Below are positions 35,829-43,629 of a stretch of 64,000 nucleotides of DNA, piece after piece. A program made the position numbers and the translations under genes. Origin of the DNA: an uncultured bacterium (lineage in GTDB: Bacteria; Verrucomicrobiota; Kiritimatiellia; CAIKKV01; CAIJXV01). The stretch's first letter is position 1. Every line of letters begins with the position of its first letter. The notes beneath the pieces are model-generated. The model searched no databases. It was not told the DNA's origin and saw only the letters and a list, made by a program, of their open reading frames with translations. The DNA is taken from the NCBI GenBank assembly GCA_903824675.1, contig CAIJXV010000072.1, positions 1-64,000 on the forward strand, in the 5' to 3' direction.

Positions 35829-37079
35829 TTAAGCATAATCCTCGACCATCTCCCGGGCGATGCGTGCCCAGTCCCATAGGCGGGCAGGTTCGCTGTTGAC
35901 GGTGGAAACATCCTTCAAGATCAATTCCACGCGACATCCGCGGGTTTGATCCAGCACTCGCTTCAAATCCTGACGAACCACGGCGGGATCCCATTTTCCC
36001 ATGGCCAGGTAGGCGGGATTCGGTTTGTAAGAAAAGACATAATCAGCCCCGACTTCCTCGACGGCTTTGGGCAAATGGATCCAGGTACTCATTGAAATCC
36101 GACGCAAACGGGGAAGGGTTCGCATTAATTTCATCTTGTTGTGCAAAGGTTCGCAACAGCCGTAGCAATTGAGGCCGAACCTTTCCAGATACGGTCGTTC
36201 GTATTGAAGACAGAACTCCTCGTGCATATCCGGCGACACTTCCGAAAAAATCTGGCCCGTGCAACTGCCCCATTGATCCAACGGTCGCACGCGTGCCGGG
36301 TTGAAGCCGGGCGAGGGCAGGAGGTCGGTGATGCCCAATCCTCCGGACCCGACGCGGTGGTTGCCGTTACTGACGGAGAGCAGGCCCAGGTCTTCCTGCC
36401 GGTCGAGGGTGTCCAGGATTCCCCGCATAAACCGGCCGATGATCAGGTGGACCAGCTGGGGCCGGTCCACCATGTCGACAAAAAGTTGTTCGATGCCGTA
36501 CCAGTGAACGAGCGCATCCCAAGCGGCACACCACTGGTGAACAATACCCCGTTTTTCGACGGGTAGGATGCCCTCAAAAATCTCGCACATCTTCTGATAA
36601 TTACGCTCGGTTTCCGCATGGTCGACCGTGACTTCGGGGGTGACCAGTAGATCGACATCGGCCTCGCTGTTGATAATCGGCAGGTATTGGGAGGATCCGT
36701 GCTGGCCGGGTTCAGGTCGCAGGGCTTTTTCGACCGAGGCCAGATTCCATCCGTCATAGGAACTGCGGGGCGAGCAGAGGGTTTCACAATACAGGATGGG
36801 ATCGATGACCATATCACCGGGGAGGTGATCCCATTGATACAGCTGGGTTCGCAGATTCCATTCGAGGCTGCGGGCAAACGGATCGACACAGAGGACGGGA
36901 AGACCCAGTTCGTGCCAGGGGATTTCGTTGATCCAGATCAGGGGTCTGATTTTTTCGAGACGGTTCAGTTGACGCCAGAGATCGGCGGTTGTTTTCTGGA
37001 TCGAACGCCGGCCGATTTCGGCCAAACGTTCCCCGAGCGGTCTGAGAATGGCAAGATCGTTTGAAAGCAGGGTCGGCAT
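35829..37079 (-). CDS. Second uroporphyrinogen decarboxylase-like protein
   Basis: A 416-residue protein; ATG 37079 has AGGAG 8 bases upstream. It is longer than the URO-D-like protein at 20867 and distinct from it, with an N-terminal extension. The C-terminal barrel contains GLNCYGCCEPLHNKMKLM, where paired Cys could bind zinc as in corrinoid methyltransferases, and DYVFSYKPNPAYLA near the end. This type is expanded in Lentisphaerota and Kiritimatiellota genomes and is unlikely to make haem. A methyl-transfer role is inferred from the superfamily only. Confidence 0.75.
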   Translation of the reverse strand: MPTLLSNDLAILRPLGERLAEIGRRSIQKTTADLWRQLNRLEKIRPLIWINEIPWHELGLPVLCVDPFARSLEWNLRTQLYQWDHLPGDMVIDPILYCETLCSPRSSYDGWNLASVEKALRPEPGQHGSSQYLPIINSEADVDLLVTPEVTVDHAETERNYQKMCEIFEGILPVEKRGIVHQWCAAWDALVHWYGIEQLFVDMVDRPQLVHLIIGRFMRGILDTLDRQEDLGLLSVSNGNHRVGSGGLGITDLLPSPGFNPARVRPLDQWGSCTGQIFSEVSPDMHEEFCLQYERPYLERFGLNCYGCCEPLHNKMKLMRTLPRLRRISMSTWIHLPKAVEEVGADYVFSYKPNPAYLAMGKWDPAVVRQDLKRVLDQTRGCRVELILKDVSTVNSEPARLWDWARIAREMVEDYA

Positions 37080-37140
37080 GGTGTGCTCCTGTGAAACAAC
37101 GGAAGAGAATGGTATCACGCGCGAAAGAGATGACAATACA

Positions 37141-37363
37141 TTATGAGAAACGGCCTGATCTTCGCGGTGCGGCGGTCCCCGACCTCATTGGGCCGCAGAC
37201 CGACGGCTCGCCAGAGTCTCGCCCTCCAAATGTCGATATATGCAAGATGGATAGTTCTCCCCTGGAGGGCGAGCCTCTGGCGAGCCGCGAGAACAAGGGG
37301 TGACCCCGGGGGGCGCCATTCGCCGATGCGCTCTTAGGCGATGATTTATGAGAAACGGCCTGA
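37141..37363. repeat. Inverted-repeat element flanked by an 18-base direct repeat
   Basis: TTATGAGAAACGGCCTGA occurs at 37141-37158 and again at 37346-37363. Between them, a 24-base arm at 37205-37228 and its reverse complement at 37263-37286 match at 23 of 24 positions around a 34-base loop; the arm contains GGAGGGCGAG and GGCGAGCC. Related arms occur at 47512 and 53799. This fills the 334-base gap upstream of tsaE and contains no gene. Confidence 0.75.
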
Positions 37364-37413
37364 GCGGAAAATTCAGCTTGAATTCTCAGGGCCATCCCGG
37401 CAGGATGCGGCGC

Positions 37414-37851
37414 ATGAAAACCGATTTTCCCGTGGCCGGGACACTTTACGAAACGAAGACTCCAGAGGAGACTTGGGCCGTGGCCGAACAATTGGCCGCC
37501 TGTCTGCCGGTCCGGGCCGTTCTGGCGTTGCATGGGGAATTGGGGGCGGGAAAAACCTGTTTTGTGCAGGGGCTGGCCCGGGCCCTCGGGATCCTGCGTC
37601 CGATCACCAGTCCGACCTTCACCTTGGTCCAGGAATACCGGGGTTCGCGCCGGCTCGTGCATATGGATCTTTACCGGATCGGCTCGCCCGATGAGCTGTT
37701 GCATCTGGGATTTGAAGACTACCTGCAAGAGGATGGGGTTTTGGCGATCGAATGGGCGGAGCGGGCGGGGGATCTTCTGCCGCCGGATACTCGGCATTTA
37801 TATTTTGCGCTCCAGGCCGATCAGGGACGCCACACCATCCGTATCGGGTAA
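37414..37851 (+). CDS. tsaE: tRNA threonylcarbamoyladenosine biosynthesis ATPase TsaE
   Basis: A 145-residue P-loop protein of normal TsaE length. The Walker A motif is GELGAGKT (41-48), followed by ITSPTFTLVQEY and HMDLYRI, the TsaE switch and Walker B-like blocks, and VLAIEWAERA near the C-terminus. It works with TsaB, TsaC and TsaD to make t6A in tRNAs reading ANN codons. ATG 37414 is preferred because it starts the conserved domain; ATG 37348 lies in repeat DNA. Confidence 0.92.
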   Translation: MKTDFPVAGTLYETKTPEETWAVAEQLAACLPVRAVLALHGELGAGKTCFVQGLARALGILRPITSPTFTLVQEYRGSRRLVHMDLYRIGSPDELLHLGFEDYLQEDGVLAIEWAERAGDLLPPDTRHLYFALQADQGRHTIRIG

Positions 37852-37945
37852 CGGTCGCCGGACGCGTAATGCATCCCAGGCGGGACTGATCGCGCGGCCT
37901 TCTTTTCGGCCTCTGTCCTCCGCGTGAAAAATGGTGGTTGGGCTC

Positions 37946-40783
37946 TCAATGATCCAAGGTTTCGCGGATCTTGAAGGCGAGGATCTCACGAGAAAACGGC
38001 TTGGCGATAAACGCCACGTTTGGATCCAATACGCCCTGACGGGCAATGATATCGGACGGATATCCCGACATGTATAAACATTTGATCTCCGGATGCTGTT
38101 CGATCAACTGCTGGGCCAGGTCGCGCCCACTCATGATGGGCATGATGACATCGGTGATCAGCAGGTGAATTCTCCCGGGGTATTCCGTTTTGAAGCGCAG
38201 GGCTTCCTGCGGAGTGGCTGCAACCAATACCGAGTATCCAAGGGTTTTGAGAAAAAGCTCTACGGTGAGTCGGACGGCGTCCTCGTCTTCGACCAGCAGG
38301 ATCGTCTCTTGTCCGCGAGGGCTCTCCTGGAGTGGGGTAAGGGATGGCGTTGCCCCCTCGTCCGCTGTATGTAAGGGCAGATAGAGACGAAACGTGGTGC
38401 CTTCAAGAGGGCGGCTGGATACGGCGATGAATCCTTTGTTTTGTTTGACGATGCCATATACGGTGGCCAGCCCCAGCCCCGTTCCTTCTCCCAGGCGTTT
38501 GGTGGTAAAAAAGGGCTCAAAGATATGTTCCAGGGTTTCCGCATCCATTCCCCGACCGGTATCGCTAACGGTCAGTTGGAGGAAAGGTCCAATCGGACTA
38601 TCCTCCGCTTCGGCGATCAGCGTCGGCTCGAGGTTGGTTTCACGGGTTTCCAGGGTGAACTGCCCCACGCCGGGCATGGCATCGCGGGCATTCACTGCCA
38701 GGTTGACCAGGATTTGATCGAGCTGGGAGGGATCCATCTTGACCCTCAATGATTCAGGACCCGGGTTCCAGACCAAATTGATATCCTCCCGGAGGAGGCG
38801 CTTGAGAAGTTTGAGCATACCGGCGATGGTACTGTTGATGTCCAGGACTTCGGGGGCGATGATTTGCTGACGGGCAAAAGCGAGGAGTTGTCGGGTGAGA
38901 TTGGCGGAGCGTTGGGCTCCGCTCGTGATTTCGTCTAGCCAGGGGCGGATGGGGTGATTCGGCTCGAGGGCGTCCCGGCTGAGTTCGGTATAGCCCATGA
39001 TGCCCATGATCAGATTATTGAAGTCATGCGCCACTCCCCCGGCCAGGCGCCCGACGGATTCCAATTTTCGGGCCTGGGCCAATTCGATCTGCAATTGTTC
39101 TTGATGCTTCTCGGCCCGGATTCGCAGGAAGGCCTCGCCGATATGGGGGGCGATTCCTTCCAGGGCATGGAGCGTATCCAAGGTGAACGCGTTGATGCGA
39201 TGGGCATTCAGTTGCAGCAACCCGACGATGTTCTGTTTGGCGCGGATGGGAATCAACGCGAGCGAACCATATCCCGCCAGGACGCATCGGTTGCGCGGAT
39301 GAAACCGGGGATCCTGATTTTGGGGGAGTTCCAATAGCGGATGGGTATTGTTGATCCAACAACTGCCGCCCGGCGTGAAGAACGGATGGGCGGGATCCGT
39401 TTTTCCCGAAATAACGAGGCCGCAGGTGCATTCCAGAGCGATTTGGCCATTCTCATCCCGACAAAGTCCCCGCTGTGGATTGCGGGCGGCCAGGGAATTT
39501 TCGGTGCTGATAAAATCAGCCGGAAAGCCTTTCTGCACAAAATAGGGGTAATCATCGGCGTGCTGGAGACGAAGACCGACGGCATCCGTCGCGGTTTCCT
39601 GGCGGATGATTTCAATGATTCGACGAAACGCATCCTCCATCGGGAGCGGCGCGTTCAAGATGGCGAGAATAACCTGGGTCAGGTTCCTGAATTGCTCGGC
39701 GCGCTTCCGCTCGGTGATATCCGTCGCGATACTCATCAAGGCGGGAATTCCAGCCCACAGGACTTTCTTGGAAAATATTTCCAGGAACACGATGGACCGA
39801 TCCTTCTTGAAATGCGCGACTTCAAAGGTGGCTTCCCCTTGTTCGGCCAGAAATTGCATCCGGGGTTCAATCTGCTGGGCGGATTCGGGGACATCCAGAT
39901 CCTGGAGACTGAGCGTCTGAAATTCGTCGGCGGTGTAACCATGAAGGTCGAGGGTTTTGCGGTTGACGTAAAGAAAGCGACCTTCGAAATCATGAATCGT
40001 GATGGAATTCGGCGCCAAGTCGAGCATATCGGCCATCGTGCGTAATAATTCATCGGCCTGCTTGTGATCCGTAATGTCCTGTCCCGAGGCGCGGACGCCG
40101 AGAGAATGTCCGGTATCGTCAAAGATCGATTGCCAGGCGGCGCTGATCCAGCGTTGGGTGCCGTTTTTTCGAAGGATCCTGAATTCGAAGCCTTCCCCGC
40201 TGATCCCCTGCAAGGCCCCTTTGAATTTTTTCAGGAAAGCGGCGTGGTCCTCGGGCGCGATGAGGGTCGTTATGAAATCGGGCAGGGCGAGAATTTCTTC
40301 CGGCGTATAGCCGGTTAACCGCTTAACCGCGGGATTCACCCAGAGATACTTGCCATCCGGTCCGAACCACGACTCCCAATTCACGGTGTAATTGGCGATG
40401 GCTTTAAACTTGGCCTCACTATTCGCCAGATCAATTTCGCTCTGTTTGCGGTCGGTGATGTCCCGGGCGAAACCCGCCAATTGTTCCACGGTTCCATCCG
40501 CCCCCAGAATCGGGCACACCCGATGATGCTGCCAGCGCCCATACCGTTCGTCCTCAAACGTGAGCGGTTGCCGGGTCCGCAAAACGGTTTCGACAAAGAC
40601 CCGTCGAGCGGCCGCGACCTCCGGAGGAATGAAGCTGTAGATCGATTGTCCCACGCAATCGGCGACACTTCGGCCGACCCGTTCGGCAAAGGTGTCGTTG
40701 ACGGCGAGAACCAGACCGTTTCGGTCAAAGAAACAGACCGATTCATCGATGGCATTGAACAGCGATTGCAGGGTCATGGGCAT
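37946..40783 (-). CDS. Hybrid sensor histidine kinase (three PAS, GAF, HisKA, HATPase, REC)
   Basis: A 945-residue soluble kinase; GGAG lies upstream of ATG 40783. Domains in order: PAS at about 4-110, 120-245 and 255-365 (each ending in a DITDRK/DITDHK/DITERK PAC block), GAF at about 385-555 containing CTCGLVISGK and CWINNTHPL, HisKA with GGVAHDFNN (phosphorylated His586), HATPase with NLAVNARDA and GTGLGLATVYG, and a receiver (826-945) with LITDVIMPIMSG (Asp878). No membrane segment is seen, so it senses an internal cue such as redox, light or a small molecule. No DNA-binding response regulator is adjacent. Confidence 0.93.
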   Translation of the reverse strand: MPMTLQSLFNAIDESVCFFDRNGLVLAVNDTFAERVGRSVADCVGQSIYSFIPPEVAAARRVFVETVLRTRQPLTFEDERYGRWQHHRVCPILGADGTVEQLAGFARDITDRKQSEIDLANSEAKFKAIANYTVNWESWFGPDGKYLWVNPAVKRLTGYTPEEILALPDFITTLIAPEDHAAFLKKFKGALQGISGEGFEFRILRKNGTQRWISAAWQSIFDDTGHSLGVRASGQDITDHKQADELLRTMADMLDLAPNSITIHDFEGRFLYVNRKTLDLHGYTADEFQTLSLQDLDVPESAQQIEPRMQFLAEQGEATFEVAHFKKDRSIVFLEIFSKKVLWAGIPALMSIATDITERKRAEQFRNLTQVILAILNAPLPMEDAFRRIIEIIRQETATDAVGLRLQHADDYPYFVQKGFPADFISTENSLAARNPQRGLCRDENGQIALECTCGLVISGKTDPAHPFFTPGGSCWINNTHPLLELPQNQDPRFHPRNRCVLAGYGSLALIPIRAKQNIVGLLQLNAHRINAFTLDTLHALEGIAPHIGEAFLRIRAEKHQEQLQIELAQARKLESVGRLAGGVAHDFNNLIMGIMGYTELSRDALEPNHPIRPWLDEITSGAQRSANLTRQLLAFARQQIIAPEVLDINSTIAGMLKLLKRLLREDINLVWNPGPESLRVKMDPSQLDQILVNLAVNARDAMPGVGQFTLETRETNLEPTLIAEAEDSPIGPFLQLTVSDTGRGMDAETLEHIFEPFFTTKRLGEGTGLGLATVYGIVKQNKGFIAVSSRPLEGTTFRLYLPLHTADEGATPSLTPLQESPRGQETILLVEDEDAVRLTVELFLKTLGYSVLVAATPQEALRFKTEYPGRIHLLITDVIMPIMSGRDLAQQLIEQHPEIKCLYMSGYPSDIIARQGVLDPNVAFIAKPFSREILAFKIRETLDH

Positions 40784-40840
40784 TCCATCAACTCCGGCTC
40801 AAAAGGCTCTAACTTTCATAAACATACTGGACATTTATGT

Positions 40841-41770
40841 TTATTCTATTTCCGGGTTAAACACACGCAAATAAATGTCGACGGGTAGCGGCGCGGTAAA
40901 CTCGCATACGGCATTGGTGCCCGGGTGTCGGAACTGGATCCGGTGGGCATGTAGCATTTGCCGGGGAGGGGGCGGCTGGGTTTCGGAGGTTCCGCCGCCA
41001 TAGTCCCGGTCTCCTACCACGGGGTGTCCCCGATAGGCCAGGTGAACGCGGATCTGGTGACGCCGTCCGGTTTCGGGAAGGACCCGCAGCAGCGATTGGG
41101 TCCCGTTGGTCTGGAGGGTCACATACCGGGTCAGGGCGGATTTCCCCCCGGAGGACGGGGCGGCTGACATCCGATGCGAATGGGCGGGATCGGGTCCGAT
41201 GGGAACATCGATCAAATCAGACGGCGGATCCGGTTGACCCAGCACCACAGCCAGGTATTCCTTGGTAACCGTCCGCTGTTTGAATTGTCGGGCCAGAATA
41301 GTGAGTGCCCTGGCGTTTTTAGCGACCACCAATACCCCGCTCGTATCGCGATCCAGGCGGTGAACCAAGCCGGGGCGGATTTCATTATTAATGATCAGAT
41401 CGGGACAAAGCTGAATCAGGGCATTGGCCAGGGTGCCATCCGGATGGCCGGTTGACGGATGCATGAGCAGACCCGGAGGTTTGTTGACGATCAGGATGTC
41501 TGCGTCCTCATATAAAATATCGAGGGGAAACGGCTGAGGTTGGAGGAACGTGGCCTGGGGGGGCGGGAGGTCGAGTTCGATTTGATCGCCGGGATGGATG
41601 GGCCGGTCGTCCCGGGCGGGTTGACCTGCCACCTGGATTTGTCCATCATGGATCAGGCGCTGGATTTGCGTGCGTGAGAGCGTACGGACCCGGCGAATAA
41701 GCCAGGTGACCAACCGCATTCCGGCATCCGTTTCGGGGACCTGCAAGATGAGATGTTTTGGCGGAGGCAT
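40841..41770 (-). CDS. RluA/RluD-family pseudouridine synthase
   Basis: A 309-residue enzyme. An S4 RNA-binding domain (about 15-70; TWLIRRVRTLSRTQIQRLI) precedes the catalytic domain with DILIVNKPPGLLMHPSTG and GLVHRLDRDTSG, where Asp140 of HRLD is catalytic, and ETGRRHQIRVHLAYRGHPV. It isomerises uridines in 23S rRNA; the S4 domain and length fit the RluD type. ATG 41770 is chosen, as an upstream TTG would add only ten residues. Its upstream flank is repeat DNA. Confidence 0.92.
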   Translation of the reverse strand: MPPPKHLILQVPETDAGMRLVTWLIRRVRTLSRTQIQRLIHDGQIQVAGQPARDDRPIHPGDQIELDLPPPQATFLQPQPFPLDILYEDADILIVNKPPGLLMHPSTGHPDGTLANALIQLCPDLIINNEIRPGLVHRLDRDTSGVLVVAKNARALTILARQFKQRTVTKEYLAVVLGQPDPPSDLIDVPIGPDPAHSHRMSAAPSSGGKSALTRYVTLQTNGTQSLLRVLPETGRRHQIRVHLAYRGHPVVGDRDYGGGTSETQPPPPRQMLHAHRIQFRHPGTNAVCEFTAPLPVDIYLRVFNPEIE

Positions 41771-41844
41771 GCGAAAGAATATCTCTATTCTGTGAAACAA
41801 ACACGGTTTTTCGCCTGTCCGCCATACAAAAATGGGTTTGCTGG

Positions 41845-42150
41845 TTGCAGGCGCGCAAGACCGCCGTTCCCTTGTTGTCCCAAATAAGAGGACCCAACGC
41901 GCCTCTTACGGCGCTACTACCAACGGAATCGAGTCATCGAGTTTGGCAAAAGCCGTGTTATGGCAGTCCGAGATAAATTGGCTTGTAGTAGGCGCGCAAG
42001 AGCGCCGTTCCCTTGTTGTCCCAAATAAGAGGACCCAACGCGCCTCTTACGGCGCTACTACCAACGGAATCGAGTCGTCGAGTTTGGCAAAAGCCGTGTT
42101 ATGGCAGTCCGAGATAAATTGGCTTGTAGTAGGCGCGCAAGAGCGCCGTT
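41845..42150. repeat. 141-base tandem array built from a palindromic element
   Basis: The block GCGCGCAAG recurs at 41851, 41992 and 42133, an exact 141-base period. The first two units are nearly identical; the third stops after about 25 bases. Each unit contains a GTAGTAGGCGCGC half and a GCGCCTCTTACGGCG-CTACTAC half that can fold on each other. The same halves occur at 51655-51725 and 53712-53783. An open frame runs through the array on the + strand but only mirrors the repeat. It fills the rluD-mtnA gap. Confidence 0.85.
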
Positions 42151-42158
42151 TTTTGCTG

Positions 42159-43226
42159 TTACATGCCGGGTTTTGCCCAGCGTGCGAGATCAGCCCGGAA
42201 ATCACCCCGCGCCACCCCTTTTTCGCAGATGATGGCGGTGATCAAGGCCGCCGGGGTGACATCGAAAGCGGGGTTGTAGAAGGCGATGCCTTCGGGGGCC
42301 GTCCGACGTCCAAACCCGCAAGCGATTTCTTCGGAATCGCGTTCCTCAATCGGGATGCCGGACCCATCGGGAAGGGCGAGATCGACGGTTGAGGTGGGAG
42401 CGAGCACATAAAAGGGAATGCCGTGATGCCGGGCGGATACGGCGACCCCGTAGGTCCCAATCTTGTTGGCGGTATCGCCGTTGGCGGCAATGCGGTCAGC
42501 ACCGACCAAAACGGCCTGAATTTTACCCTCGAACATGACCCGGGCGGCCATGTTATCGCAGATGAGGGTGACCGGGATACCGGCCTGTTTCAACTCCCAG
42601 GCCGTGAGGCGCGCCCCCTGGAGGAGGGGGCGGGTTTCATCGGCGAAGACCCGCAGGGTTCGGCCCTGTTCATGGGCCAGATAAACAGGCGCGAGGGCGG
42701 TGCCATAGAGACTGGTGGCCAGGCCGCCGGCATTGCAATGGGTGAGGACGGTATGGACACCCTCGAGGAGGGTCAGAGCATGCCGGCCGATGGCGCGGCA
42801 CATATCCAGATCTTCGCGATAAATGGCGAGGGCTTCCTCGACGAGACGACGCTTGAACGCGGCGGGAGCGAGGCGGGTTGAGGTCTGGGCCACGGCGCGG
42901 AGGCGATCGAGCGCCCAGAAGAGGTTGACGGCTGTGGGGCGGGATCCGGCGAGATAATCGGCGATGCGATTAAGTTCCTCTACAAGTCCAGGGGTGTCGG
43001 GTCGATCGAGTTCGAGGACCGCAACGGCGAGACCCATGGCGGCGGCGACGCCGATGGCGGGGGCGCCGCGAACTTGAAGGGTTTTGATGGCCGTCCAGGT
43101 TTCCCCGGGCGAGTGAAGGTCGAGATAACGAATTTCACCGGGGAGCCGGGTTTGATCGATGATGCGGGGATGGCCCGGTACGGGGGAACCGGGCTGTTCA
43201 GAAATCCATTCGACAGTTTTAATCAT
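42159..43226 (-). CDS. mtnA: S-methyl-5-thioribose-1-phosphate isomerase
   Basis: A 355-residue eIF-2B-alpha-like enzyme that turns methylthioribose-1-phosphate into the ribulose form in methionine salvage. Signatures are VRGAPAIGVAAAMGLAVAV, LTHCNAGGLAT with the catalytic Cys, VGADRIAANGDTANKIGTY with the catalytic Asp, and a C-terminal FDVTPAALITAIICEKG. ATG 43226 matches the usual N-terminus (IKTVEW). No other salvage gene is near, which is common for mtnA in this group. Upstream and downstream are repeat sequences. Confidence 0.95.
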   Translation of the reverse strand: MIKTVEWISEQPGSPVPGHPRIIDQTRLPGEIRYLDLHSPGETWTAIKTLQVRGAPAIGVAAAMGLAVAVLELDRPDTPGLVEELNRIADYLAGSRPTAVNLFWALDRLRAVAQTSTRLAPAAFKRRLVEEALAIYREDLDMCRAIGRHALTLLEGVHTVLTHCNAGGLATSLYGTALAPVYLAHEQGRTLRVFADETRPLLQGARLTAWELKQAGIPVTLICDNMAARVMFEGKIQAVLVGADRIAANGDTANKIGTYGVAVSARHHGIPFYVLAPTSTVDLALPDGSGIPIEERDSEEIACGFGRRTAPEGIAFYNPAFDVTPAALITAIICEKGVARGDFRADLARWAKPGM

Positions 43227-43629
43227 GACGGTCTCGCGGTTGGGGTTCGTCGGAAAGAGGTAACTATAACATAGGACGGAAGAACCGTAATTGAAAAAAT
43301 GGAGCGGAAGGGCGCGAGGGTAGGACTCATTTTTGAAAAAAATGGAATAAGCCTTCTTGCGATGCTTGCACCTTAATACAAAATCAGCCACGCGGCACGC
43401 GTGGCTGTACTGGGAGGCGGATGCTTGGAGTAGAGCCAGACCTATGGGATGGCTCTCGAGGGATCCAGCCCGGCAATTTTTCGACAACGCTCATCGAAAG
43501 TGGTCATGTTCACAAGGCGGGAGGAATAAATATCGGTAGCTGGCCGACTTGTTTCAGTAGAGGTGCTCCCGTAGCATTTGGGCACACAGATTTATGGACC
43601 AGACTCAGGCAATAATTAAAATCAGCCCC
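43227..43629. other. 403-base intergenic stretch with one palindrome
   Basis: No gene is supported here. Apart from the hairpin at 43385-43407, I see no recognisable feature. It separates the PDZ lipoprotein gene from mtnA on the minus strand. Confidence 0.5.
43385..43407. repeat. Perfect 9-base-arm palindrome
   Basis: CAGCCACGC (43385-43393) and GCGTGGCTG (43399-43407) enclose 5 bases. The CAGCC...GGCTG ends followed by TAC resemble the hairpins at 47386 and 55439. It could act as a terminator for the - strand lipoprotein gene. Confidence 0.6.

Noticed and set aside
41845-42150. CRISPR-like array
   Set aside because: Units are 141 bases, contiguous and without variable spacers, and no cas gene is present.
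41832-42392. A 186-codon + strand frame with a perfect 47-residue protein repeat
   Set aside because: It simply translates the 141-base DNA tandem array and runs into antisense mtnA; there is no independent evidence for a protein.
42159-43226. eIF-2B or ribose-1,5-bisphosphate isomerase instead of mtnA
   Set aside because: The CNAGGLAT and NGDTANKIGTY motifs and length fit methylthioribose-1-phosphate isomerase; no archaeal-type AMP pathway gene is nearby.
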